Assembly (NCBI GenBank): GCA_904419075.1
Contig: CAJFQM010000003.1
Span: forward strand, 1-64,000
Source of the DNA: an uncultured Clostridia bacterium
GTDB lineage: Bacteria; Bacillota; Clostridia; Christensenellales; Borkfalkiaceae
Direction: 5' to 3'
DNA length: 64,000 nucleotides
Part shown: positions 1-6,218 of the stretch, in pieces
Position numbering within the stretch: the first letter of the stretch is position 1
Layout of the letters: every line of letters begins with the position of its first letter
Notes under the pieces: model-generated
Told to the model about the DNA's origin: nothing
The model's database searches: none
The model's input: only the letters and a program-made list of their open reading frames with translations
Made by a program: the position numbers and the translations under genes

Positions 1-289
1 CGAACAGCCGATTACGGAATTTGTTTACGAACGCAAAAAATGCGATTGGTTTATTCCGATTATCGGTTCGGAACAAGGCATTTACATAGAATATTGGGGT
101 ATGAAAACGCAAAAATATTTAGAGGATAGGAAAGAAAAAGAAGATTTATATAAAAAATACAATGTGCCCTATATCGGGATAGAGAAAGACGAGCCGAAAG
201 ATACGCATAGTTTCAGAAGTATATTATTACAGGAATTGCAGAGAAAAGCGATAGAATATTACGGTTTTATGCCGAAGTGGAAGAAATAA
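1..289 (+). CDS. C-terminal part of a PD-(D/E)XK nuclease-like protein (5' cut by window edge)
   Basis: The reading frame is open from base 2 with no stop and runs to TAA at 287-289, so the first methionine at base 101 is internal and the gene begins before the window. The visible 95 residues contain CDWFIPI, then IYIEYWG, followed by a lysine-rich helix (DRKEKEDLYKKY) and NVPYIGIEKDE. This D...IEYWG...K arrangement resembles the core of short PD-(D/E)XK nuclease domains found at the end of helicases and mobile-element proteins. Family membership is inferred from this pattern only. It converges on the minus-strand element genes and shares a terminator with them. Confidence 0.55.
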   Translation, partial: EQPITEFVYERKKCDWFIPIIGSEQGIYIEYWGMKTQKYLEDRKEKEDLYKKYNVPYIGIEKDEPKDTHSFRSILLQELQRKAIEYYGFMPKWKK

Positions 290-339
290 CCCCGCCGAAG
301 GCGGCTCTTGGGTAGTGGCTTTGGGAGTAGGGCAAAGAG

Positions 340-366
340 AAAAGGACGGGCAAAACCCGTCCTTTT
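340..366. terminator. Bidirectional rho-independent terminator
   Basis: An 11-bp perfect stem, AAAAGGACGGG and CCCGTCCTTTT, closes a 5-nt loop, with a T run on one side and an A run on the other. It sits between the converging nuclease-like gene and the minus-strand gene ending at 370, so it can serve both. Confidence 0.8.
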
Positions 367-369
367 GGA

Positions 370-585
370 TTATTTCTCTTTTATTTCGATGATTTCAGGA
401 AAATATAAACCCCGTAATTTAGCCGAATAAAGCGCTATGCTTCCGATATAGTCGCCTTTTTCATAAGAATTGATTTCGGGTGATATGTAACACTCAAATT
501 CAAATTGTTCTTTTTCTTCGTCTTGATTAAGTGCTTCGACTGTTATTATCAGTTCGCCGCTCATATTTTTCCATTCTTTTTTCAT
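370..585 (-). CDS. Hypothetical small acidic element protein (71 aa)
   Basis: No family is recognised. The protein is short and acidic (EEKEQFEFE in the middle), without signal peptide or membrane segment. The start is supported by AAAGGAG ten bases upstream of ATG. It is the last gene of a minus-strand run of small genes (2379 to 370) whose AT-rich composition and content (DUF3846-type, J-domain) are typical of integrative elements in Clostridia. A function cannot be assigned from the sequence. Confidence 0.6.
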   Translation of the reverse strand: MKKEWKNMSGELIITVEALNQDEEKEQFEFECYISPEINSYEKGDYIGSIALYSAKLRGLYFPEIIEIKEK

Positions 586-634
586 CTTTCGTTTTCTCCT
601 TTCCCCGTCTTACCGATAGGTCAGCGGATTGTTT

Positions 635-1015
635 TTAATATTCGCATTGAGTGAGAATATAATATCCTTGCGGGTATTTTCGAGTATATAGAAATTCTAT
701 CCGTTGGCGTATGTATTCCGCTTCTTCGTCCGACAGTCCCACGAGGTCCCCGTCCTCTGTCACCATATCTGAACAAATTACGAGATTTCCTACAAGTCGG
801 ACTTCTCCGAGGTTTGATATAGCGGAGATTTTCGGCCCGTCTACTAACATTCCTTCATCGTCGCAAATGATATTGAAATACCTTTTTCCGATTTTCCGAC
901 GTACTATGTCAATCGAATTGCATTCAATCAGGTTATAATAGTTTTGTAACTCGTCTTTGATATTCAGCTTTTCAGGCGCTTTGTTTGCGTTTACGTTCAA
1001 ATAAATTACTTGCAT
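635..1015 (-). CDS. DUF3846-type domain protein
   Basis: The sequence contains SIDIVRRKIGKRYFNIICDDEG followed by GEVRLVGNLVICS and a C-terminal LSDEEAEYIRQRI helix. This resembles the DUF3846 family found on plasmids, phages and integrative elements of Firmicutes, usually as N-terminal sequence MxVIYxxxNxxPExxxI, which is also seen here. Its molecular role is unknown in the family. The start follows AGGT seven bases upstream, and the gene lies 6 bases after the preceding one, consistent with cotranscription. Assignment is by motif memory, so it is moderately secure. Confidence 0.65.
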   Translation of the reverse strand: MQVIYLNVNANKAPEKLNIKDELQNYYNLIECNSIDIVRRKIGKRYFNIICDDEGMLVDGPKISAISNLGEVRLVGNLVICSDMVTEDGDLVGLSDEEAEYIRQRIEFLYTRKYPQGYYILTQCEY

Positions 1016-1021
1016 TTTTCT

Positions 1022-1492
1022 TTACCTCTCCCATTGGTATTTGTCTATTTCTTTTATGGCTTCCGTGTTCGGATACTCCTTGCGGAGCTCTTCAAAACGT
1101 TTCAGAGCCTTTGCTCGCTCTTTTCCTTCAAACGTTTCCTCTATAACGTTATCGGGTGTCATGTGTGCGGCTTCGTCGTATATTTTTGATAGCGTAACGG
1201 TATAATATTTTTTCTTGTACCAACAGTCTATACTCCGTTTGATTTTGATTTGCAAACGATACGACGCGGCGCAAATCTCCTGTGCCCGGTCGAAAAGTGT
1301 TTTTCGGTATTCTTTCAGAGTTTCGATATATTCCAGCATTTCGGAAATCGTCCGCCGGGCGCGTTCGTCTTCGCTCCGGATATGTTTCATATCTTTGATA
1401 CAGTCCGCCCGCATGCCGTATATGTTTATGCGTTCGTTCATTTCCTCCGCGGGACTTCCGAAACGTTGAAACAAACTTTCAAGCGTTTTCAT
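1022..1492 (-). CDS. Hypothetical helical protein (156 aa)
   Basis: No family is recognised. The composition is rich in K, R and E with long predicted helices (residues about 35 to 95), suggestive of a coiled-coil or helical bundle, and the C-terminal part (GKERAKALKRFEELRKEY) is also helical. There is no signal peptide or membrane segment. An AAAGGA site lies about 12 bases before ATG. It is one of the element's minus-strand genes, directly upstream of the DUF3846-type gene. Confidence 0.6.
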   Translation of the reverse strand: MKTLESLFQRFGSPAEEMNERINIYGMRADCIKDMKHIRSEDERARRTISEMLEYIETLKEYRKTLFDRAQEICAASYRLQIKIKRSIDCWYKKKYYTVTLSKIYDEAAHMTPDNVIEETFEGKERAKALKRFEELRKEYPNTEAIKEIDKYQWER

Positions 1493-1546
1493 GTCTTTTT
1501 TTTTCCTTTCCGCGGGATTAGCCGCCCGCGGTCGGCTTGTTTTTTC

Positions 1547-1852
1547 TTAAAATCTTTTGTATTGCGGTTTAATTTCGATTTTTTGAATAGGGAAAAGTTT
1601 GTTATTTTCTCTGTCTATCGGCTGTACTGTTTCGCAAATACTTTTGCTATCATAATCGCAGAAAGCTAAATTTTCATAATCTTCAATTTTAACGATTATA
1701 TAATTGCTTTCGTCGTTCAGCTTATCAAAAGAAATATTAAGTCGGTCACGTTCGATTTCCCATTGTAAATAGGATATTAGGTTGTGGATAGCGCGTTTAT
1801 CAATGGCGTTTGCTTTGTGGGCTGTGGTTTTCAAATATTCGATTGATAACAT
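1547..1852 (-). CDS. Hypothetical element protein (101 aa)
   Basis: No family is recognised. I start it at ATG 1852 (MLSIEYLK) rather than the in-frame ATG 33 bases earlier, because GGAG lies 8 bases before the former and the earlier start would overlap the end of the J-domain gene. The sequence is hydrophilic, with a helical N-terminal half and a beta-rich C-terminal half (YIIVKIEDYENLAFCDYD). It sits between the J-domain gene and the helical hypothetical protein in the minus-strand element cluster. Confidence 0.6.
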   Translation of the reverse strand: MLSIEYLKTTAHKANAIDKRAIHNLISYLQWEIERDRLNISFDKLNDESNYIIVKIEDYENLAFCDYDSKSICETVQPIDRENNKLFPIQKIEIKPQYKRF

Positions 1853-1881
1853 AATTTTATCTCCTTTGTTCGGGAACGGCT

Positions 1882-2379
1882 TCAAGCCGCTCCCGTCAAT
1901 TTTTTCGTCTCGTCCTTGTGTTTCTTTATGATTTCGCTTCCGTAGGTTTCGCGGATTTCGTCAAGCGTCATTTTGTATTTGTTCTTTTTCGGGTTTTCGT
2001 CCGTCCATGCCCACGCTTTTTTCTTGGAGCAGAAGAAGAAACCGAGCGCCTTCAAATCGTCTTTGCACGAATACGCATTGAACGCCCACAGCCAGCACCC
2101 GCACAACTCCAAATCGATATTGAAATTAATAACGGCGTTTATAATATCGCGGAAGCGATCGGGCGCGTTCGTGTCGGCGTTCTCGCTCTGGTACGTTTCA
2201 CCCGTTGCGCTCTTGTGGGTGTTTCCGACCCGCTTTTTCAGGTCGTCATATTCCGCGTTTATCTGTTGCATGTCCTCAGTACTTCCACCGTGGTCGGGGT
2301 GGTATTGCATGGCAAGCCGTTTATATTGACTATAAAGCTCTTCCACCGTTTCAACGTTTTTGAAAAATTTGTAAATCAT
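1882..2379 (-). CDS. J-domain protein of a mobile element
   Basis: The N-terminal 50 residues form a short DnaJ domain: VETVEELYSQYKRLAMQYHPDHGG contains the HPD tripeptide that stimulates DnaK ATPase, followed by DMQQINAEYDDLKKR. The rest (residues 80-165) is a separate conserved-looking domain with GCWLWAFN and FFFCSKKKAWAW, lacking the G/F and zinc-finger regions of true DnaJ. Proteins of this layout are common on plasmids and integrative elements of Firmicutes, where their partner is unknown. The start has AGGAGG eight bases upstream. This RBS and start segment closely resembles that of the IS30 transposase at 3191. Confidence 0.8.
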   Translation of the reverse strand: MIYKFFKNVETVEELYSQYKRLAMQYHPDHGGSTEDMQQINAEYDDLKKRVGNTHKSATGETYQSENADTNAPDRFRDIINAVINFNIDLELCGCWLWAFNAYSCKDDLKALGFFFCSKKKAWAWTDENPKKNKYKMTLDEIRETYGSEIIKKHKDETKKLTGAA

Positions 2380-2413
2380 GAGTAAAACCTCCTAAAAAAT
2401 TTTTGAAAATCTA

Positions 2414-2442
2414 TTGACTTTTCTGTCCTGTCGTGGTAAAAT
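2414..2442 (+). promoter_or_regulatory. Predicted SigA promoter of a small RNA
   Basis: TTGACT (2414-2419) and TAAAAT (2437-2442) are separated by exactly 17 bp. No plus-strand ORF follows; instead two hairpins ending in a T-rich tract lie downstream. It is divergent from the J-domain gene. Confidence 0.6.
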
Positions 2443-2448
2443 TAAATA

Positions 2449-2540
2449 AAAGTTAGATATAGGGCGGGCAGGTTATCGCCCTACATCGGGTAGCCGTTCG
2501 GGGAAGTCCTCAAACTTTTGCCCCCGTTCGGCTTTGTTTT
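2449..2540 (+). ncRNA. Predicted orphan small RNA of the mobile element (about 92 nt)
   Basis: Downstream of the 2414-2442 promoter are a 7-bp hairpin (TAGGGCG 2460-2466 with CGCCCTA 2477-2483) and a terminator-like hairpin whose arms AGCCG-tt-CGGGG (2492-2503) and CCCCG-tt-CGGCT (2522-2533) pair around a symmetrical TT/TT internal loop, followed by TTGTTTT. No start codon with a ribosome site lies inside. It ends just before the 3' end of the converging 39-residue ORF. Role unknown; a regulatory RNA of the element is an inference. Confidence 0.5.
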
Positions 2541-2558
2541 AATCCTACATAGTCAAGT

Positions 2559-2678
2559 TTATTGGGTTATGTACTCAATAAGCTTGGCTATTTTTTCGTC
2601 TGTCCACCCTTCACGGCGGAGGAACTCAAAAAGCTTTTGTATATGCTTATCGTTTAATGCGGGCATTTCCTCGTTCAT
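2559..2678 (-). CDS. Small hypothetical protein (39 aa)
   Basis: I start this at ATG 2678 because AGGTG lies about 6 bases upstream; the longer in-frame extension (to 2828) is very basic, low in codon bias and lacks a site. The product contains LNDKHIQKLFEFLRREGW followed by TDEKIAKLIEYI, two amphipathic helices with a WTDEKI turn typical of small three-helix or helix-turn-helix element proteins. No family name is offered. It converges with the predicted small RNA at 2449-2540. Confidence 0.5.
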   Translation of the reverse strand: MNEEMPALNDKHIQKLFEFLRREGWTDEKIAKLIEYITQ

Positions 2679-2859
2679 CTCCTTCACCTGCCTTTTGTTA
2701 TTTGCTGTCACCCCTTGCGGGGCGCTCGACTTTTTTAACTTTTTTCGAGACTTCCGAACTCGGGATATTCCATTTTCGGGAGCCTCGCGGGGTTGAATCC
2801 GCTTAGCTCCGTTGTTCGGATATTCCACTTCCGATCGCCTCGCCCTTTTAATTTTGCAA

Positions 2860-3165
2860 GCCTAAGTGGCGGTCAAGGGGAAAATCCCCCGCCTTTGGGG
2901 ATTTTAGCGAAAAATTCGGGAGGGATAAAACGCCTTACCTTTATGCTCACGAATTTTTCCGACCCTTGACAGACACGACGGCTTGCGTTACCATTCAGGC
3001 GAGGCGTCGAAGAAGGGAATGACCGAACGCCCTTAGGAGCTAAGGGGAGAAGGGGCAAGCCCCCTTTTATAATCCTACCGCAGAAAAAACGCTCGGTTTC
3101 TCGGCGGTAGGGCTTAGCGGGTTAGCGGGGCCCACGCCGTACCGCGGGGACCCGCTCCGACTCGG
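2860..3165. other. Structured non-coding block upstream of the transposase
   Basis: There is no convincing gene between 2679 and 3190. The stretch has a much higher G+C content than its neighbours and holds several inverted repeats: AAAATCCCC/GGGGATTTT (2881-2905), AAGGGG/CCCCTT (around 3050-3065), CCTACCGC/GCGGTAGG (3074-3081 with 3104-3111, containing an inner AGAAA/TTTCT), AGCGGGT/ACCCGCT (3116-3122 with 3150-3156) and CCGAcTCGG (3157-3165). It could be a transfer origin, a transposase leader, or an element end; the sequence alone does not decide. Confidence 0.5.
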
Positions 3166-3190
3166 AAATAACGTTCAAGGAGGTTTACTC

Positions 3191-4261
3191 ATGAGGAAAT
3201 CGAATAAAACGAACAGAAAAAATATTTCTTACACTCAACGCCTCATTTTAGAGGATTGCCTGAGAGAACATATTAAAATTAAAACCATTGCTAATATCCT
3301 CAATCTTTCCCTTTCCGCTGTCTATAAGGAAATCAAGCGCGGCGAATATTTCCATAAAGAATATTACTATACCGATATGTACGGCGAAAAACATTATAAA
3401 TTCGTCAGACGATACAGCGCAAATAAAGCTCACGACAAATATAAATTCAATATGACCTCCAAAGGCCCCGATATTAAACTCGGCAACGATTATCCTTTCG
3501 TCAACTATATAGAAAAACGTGTCATTAAAGATAAAATTTCACCCTGCGCCGTTCTCGGCGAAATCAAACGCAATCATCTTTTCAAAACCAATATCAGTAA
3601 AACTACTCTCTACCGCTATATCTCCATGGGAATATTTCCGCATCTAAAAATGAAACATTTACCCGTCGGAGAGAAAAAGAAACATTACAGAAAACCCGTT
3701 GCAAAACGTCCACCGAAAGGTACGAGTATAGAAAAACGCCCGAACGATATTTCTCAAAGAAACTCATTCGGGCATTGGGAAATGGATTGTGTCGTAGGGA
3801 AAAAGAGAACAAAAGATACTCTGCTTGTTCTTACCGAACGTCTCACGAGATACGAAAAAATCATTAAAATTCCGAACAGGAAACCCGCTTCCGTCGTTCA
3901 GGTTATAGACAATCTCGAAAAGAAATACGGACAGCAACGATTCAGAAAACTTTTCAAGAGTATCACGGTAGATAACGGCGTGGAGTTCTCTGACTATGAA
4001 GGATTGGAAAATTCCGTATATGACGAAACAGAAAAGCGCACGAACGTTTATTACTGTCACCCGTATAGCTCCTGCGAACGCGGAACGAACGAAAGAATCA
4101 ACAGGGATATAAGAAGGCAAGTACCCAAAGGCACCGACTTCACAAAATATTCCGATAAGTCCATACAATTCATTGAAGATTGGGTAAACGCATATCCGAG
4201 AGAGATATTCGGCTTTGCCTGTTCAAAAGAAATGTTCGAGAAACAATTAGCCGCATTATAA
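3191..4261 (+). CDS. IS30-family transposase
   Basis: The 356-residue protein has an N-terminal helix-turn-helix (YTQRLILEDCLREH...IANILNLSLSAVYKEIKRG, residues 14-51), and a C-terminal RNase H-like DDE catalytic domain: D199 in HWEMDCVVG, D261 in ITVDNGVEFSD, and a glutamate in CERGTNERINR (E301 or E296), followed by the typical PKGTDF. AAGGAGG lies 8 bases before ATG. Length and motifs fit an intact enzyme that would cut and join DNA ends. No clear pair of terminal inverted repeats was found close to the gene, so it may act for the larger element or be domesticated within it. Confidence 0.9.
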   Translation: MRKSNKTNRKNISYTQRLILEDCLREHIKIKTIANILNLSLSAVYKEIKRGEYFHKEYYYTDMYGEKHYKFVRRYSANKAHDKYKFNMTSKGPDIKLGNDYPFVNYIEKRVIKDKISPCAVLGEIKRNHLFKTNISKTTLYRYISMGIFPHLKMKHLPVGEKKKHYRKPVAKRPPKGTSIEKRPNDISQRNSFGHWEMDCVVGKKRTKDTLLVLTERLTRYEKIIKIPNRKPASVVQVIDNLEKKYGQQRFRKLFKSITVDNGVEFSDYEGLENSVYDETEKRTNVYYCHPYSSCERGTNERINRDIRRQVPKGTDFTKYSDKSIQFIEDWVNAYPREIFGFACSKEMFEKQLAAL

Positions 4262-4298
4262 CATTATAACGAAACGATAACCGAATAAAAAAACATTA

Positions 4299-4321
4299 AG
4301 CCGCCGCGAGACGGCTGTTTT
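4299..4321 (+). terminator. Possible transposase terminator
   Basis: AGCCG (4299-4303) pairs with CGGCT (4312-4316) and is followed by GTTTT, 38 bases after the transposase stop. The stem is only 5 bp, so it is a weak candidate. Confidence 0.35.
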
Positions 4322-4380
4322 GCGTTACGGAAGATACCGAATAAACAGATAAATTCCATATCGATATAGAAAATCGAATA

Positions 4381-4420
4381 AAAAAACACCCACCGAAAGT
4401 TCTTTCGACGAGCGTTTTTT
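4381..4420 (-). terminator. Strand-specific 19-bp hairpin, terminator of a minus-strand transcript
   Basis: Read on the minus strand, the arms at 4420-4402 and 4399-4381 pair at all 19 positions if G-U pairs are allowed, with a 2-nt loop and flanking A6/T6 tracts. On the plus strand the five wobble positions become C-A mismatches. This asymmetry indicates an RNA hairpin selected on the minus-strand transcript. Confidence 0.65.
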
Positions 4421-4547
4421 TATTTATTCAAAAATTTTTTGTGACTTTTTTGTGAAATTTCTCCTCAAACACTTGACAATAGGAGATTTTTGAAATTTTT
4501 TTGAAACATTCGACAAAAAACACTATGAACGCATGATCTATTGCAGT

Positions 4548-4576
4548 TCTATATAATTATGGTCGCGCGAGGTCAA
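4548..4576 (-). promoter_or_regulatory. Predicted SigA promoter without a downstream gene
   Basis: On the minus strand TTGACC (4576-4571) and TATAGA (4553-4548) are 17 bp apart. The predicted transcript runs from about 4541 to the hairpin at 4381-4420 and contains no ORF with a ribosome site. The 4262-4653 gap otherwise holds only AT-rich sequence, and probably includes the border of the mobile element. Confidence 0.45.
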
Positions 4577-4653
4577 GAAACAAAAAGAATTATAGTAAAA
4601 TCGCTCGACATTATTGGAACCGTACGAAGAAATTTATTGTTTCCGGGCGACAG

Positions 4654-4851
4654 TCAATGACAGCCGCTGCAAGTGGAACAGTGTCCCGTACAGGACGAGG
4701 GCTTTTTTCCCGTCGAAGAATATACGGCACCCGAATAATCCCGAACCGTTTCGCCTCCGCAATCGGGACAAAGCACTTTTTCTGTATGAGATTTTACCAA
4801 CTCTTCAAATTTTTTTCCGCATTTACTGCATTTATACTGTAAAATAGGCAT
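4654..4851 (-). CDS. FmdB-family zinc ribbon protein
   Basis: The 65-residue product starts MPILQYKCSKCG and carries a second CPDCGG pair (C8, C11, C28, C31), giving the zinc ribbon of the FmdB/regulatory-protein family; the spacing and the EELVKS segment between the knuckles fit. The tail is short and rich in C, S and T (GHCSTCSGCH). The start codon overlaps the corA stop by one base (TGATG), so the two are translationally coupled. A role in transcription or metal handling is proposed for the family but not proven. Confidence 0.8.
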   Translation of the reverse strand: MPILQYKCSKCGKKFEELVKSHTEKVLCPDCGGETVRDYSGAVYSSTGKKPSSCTGHCSTCSGCH

Positions 4852-5849
4852 CAGCCGCGCCTCCTTTTCTTTTTCACTTGTTTAGGCGTACGAATTTTCA
4901 CCGAATCGGTCATTTTTACGAGCAGTACCGAACAGACCGCCGTAAGGACGACAGAAATGGCGAGAATCAACCAAAATTCCCACGCTCCGCCGTCTCCGTG
5001 AACTCCCATACCGAAAGGAAGATCGACGTTCATCCCGAGCAGACCTGCGATGAGCGTCGGAATCGCCACCAAAATCGTAATGACGGTCAAACGTTTGACC
5101 ACGTTATTGACATTGTTGGAAATAACGGAACTGAACGCATCCATGGTCGTCTTCAAAATGTCGCGATAGATGCTGCACATCTCTACGGCCTGACGGGTCT
5201 CGATGAGTACGTCGTCGTACAAATCCTGATAATCGGGATTGGACTGAACGGGCTCCATGCGGGAAAGCCGACCGTATACGGAAGAATTCGCACTCAAAGA
5301 GGTGGAGAAATAGACGAGAGAGTCTTGCAGGCCCAAAAGCTCGATGAGTTCCTGATTTCGCATAGATTTATGAAGTTCTGCCTGCAAACGGAGGGATTTT
5401 TTATCGATTTGTTTCAAGGAATAGGAAAACCGCTTGACGTTTTCCAGCATGAAATTGAGAATAAATCCCACGGGTTTGAGCGTGGAAATCCTGCTGCGGT
5501 TGGAACTGAAATTTGCAAGGACGGGATTCGGATTCAAGGATACCGTCACGATGCATTTACTATTATAAATAATGGCGACGGGGATGGTGGTATAGGAATC
5601 CCCCTCTTCGGTATCCACCATCATCGGGCTGTCGACCACGTACATGGTAGCGCCCTCATCGGTATCTACCCGTGCGGATTCCTCTTCGTCCAATGCGGCT
5701 TTGAGCATTTCTTCGGGAATTCCGCTCAGTTCGCAGATATCGTCCACCTCGTCGTCCGTGGGATTGACCATTTCCACCCAGCAGCGCCTTTCAAAGGCAT
5801 CCGCAGGCACAATGCGCAGATTTTCGTCGGTTTTGTAAAATTTTATCAT
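4851..5849 (-). CDS. corA: CorA-family divalent cation (Mg2+) transporter
   Basis: The 332-residue protein has the large cytosolic N-terminal domain of CorA and two C-terminal membrane helices: LLGMNVDLPFG carries the Gly-Met-Asn selectivity motif at the end of the first helix, followed by a second helix (EFWLILAISVVLTAVCSVLLV) and a basic tail. It would form a pentameric magnesium or cobalt channel. It heads a two-gene unit with fmdB. No clear promoter lies between its start and the terminator at 5918-5949, so transcription probably comes through the short ORF and terminator upstream, which suggests attenuation. Confidence 0.88.
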   Translation of the reverse strand: MIKFYKTDENLRIVPADAFERRCWVEMVNPTDDEVDDICELSGIPEEMLKAALDEEESARVDTDEGATMYVVDSPMMVDTEEGDSYTTIPVAIIYNSKCIVTVSLNPNPVLANFSSNRSRISTLKPVGFILNFMLENVKRFSYSLKQIDKKSLRLQAELHKSMRNQELIELLGLQDSLVYFSTSLSANSSVYGRLSRMEPVQSNPDYQDLYDDVLIETRQAVEMCSIYRDILKTTMDAFSSVISNNVNNVVKRLTVITILVAIPTLIAGLLGMNVDLPFGMGVHGDGGAWEFWLILAISVVLTAVCSVLLVKMTDSVKIRTPKQVKKKRRRG

Positions 5850-5917
5850 AATCGTACCGCCTCAAAAAATAAGTGTTCAAAGGCGTCTTTACGGCAATTT
5901 TCCGAAGAAAAATGCGT

Positions 5918-5949
5918 AAAAAAACGCACGGGAAAAACCGCCCGTGCGT
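5918..5949 (-). terminator. Terminator or attenuator between short ORF and corA
   Basis: On the minus strand, ACGCACGGG (5949-5941) pairs with CCCGTGCGT (5932-5924) around an 8-nt loop, followed by a run of T. It lies 25 bases after the stop of the 33-residue ORF and about 70 bases before corA. Confidence 0.75.
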
Positions 5950-5973
5950 CGTACTCTTTTTCAATATAGAAGG

Positions 5974-6075
5974 TCAGTCAATAAACAAATCTTCCGTAAA
6001 ATCGTATATATCGAGGCACAGCGGGTCTCCTGAAATTGTGATTTTGCTACTTCGGTTGTCAGGGACAGCGTCCAT
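5974..6075 (-). CDS. Short acidic ORF upstream of corA (33 aa), leader or small protein
   Basis: ATG at 6075 follows AAGGAG with 5 bases between, and the frame ends in TGA at 5976-5974. The peptide begins MDAVPDNRSS, contains GDPLCLDIYDF, and ends TEDLFID; it has seven Asp and one Glu against one Arg and one Lys. It has its own promoter (6150-6178) and is followed by a terminator hairpin, then corA. The pattern M-[DE]-x-[VI]-P ... G-x-PLCL recurs in the 22-codon ORF at 10536-10604, which argues for a real coding sequence. Either a small protein or a leader peptide that senses Mg2+ for corA is possible. Confidence 0.55.
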   Translation of the reverse strand: MDAVPDNRSSKITISGDPLCLDIYDFTEDLFID

Positions 6076-6149
6076 AATTGCTCCTTCTTGCGAAATGTTG
6101 CGTCGGAAATCAAAAAATATCGTCCTCTATTCCGACTTACTTCTATTCT

Positions 6150-6178
6150 ATTATACGCCCCAAAACCTATTTTGGCAA
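6150..6178 (-). promoter_or_regulatory. SigA promoter of the corA leader unit
   Basis: TTGCCA (6178-6173) and a perfect TATAAT (6155-6150) are 17 bp apart on the minus strand. The predicted start near 6143 gives a 68-nt leader before the 33-codon ORF. Confidence 0.75.
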
Positions 6179-6218
6179 GTATTTTTTCATAAAAATTTTT
6201 CAGATATTTTTCCGCCCG

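Noticed and set aside
2873-3058. 61-codon minus-strand ORF in the structured block upstream of the transposase
   Set aside because: It has no ribosome site, a Pro/Ser/Arg-rich composition typical of random frames in GC-rich sequence, and overlaps several hairpins. It may recur in other elements because the DNA itself is conserved.
5850-6180. M-box or other known metal riboswitch upstream of corA
   Set aside because: None of the conserved M-box blocks could be found; the leader is better explained by the 33-codon ORF plus terminator.
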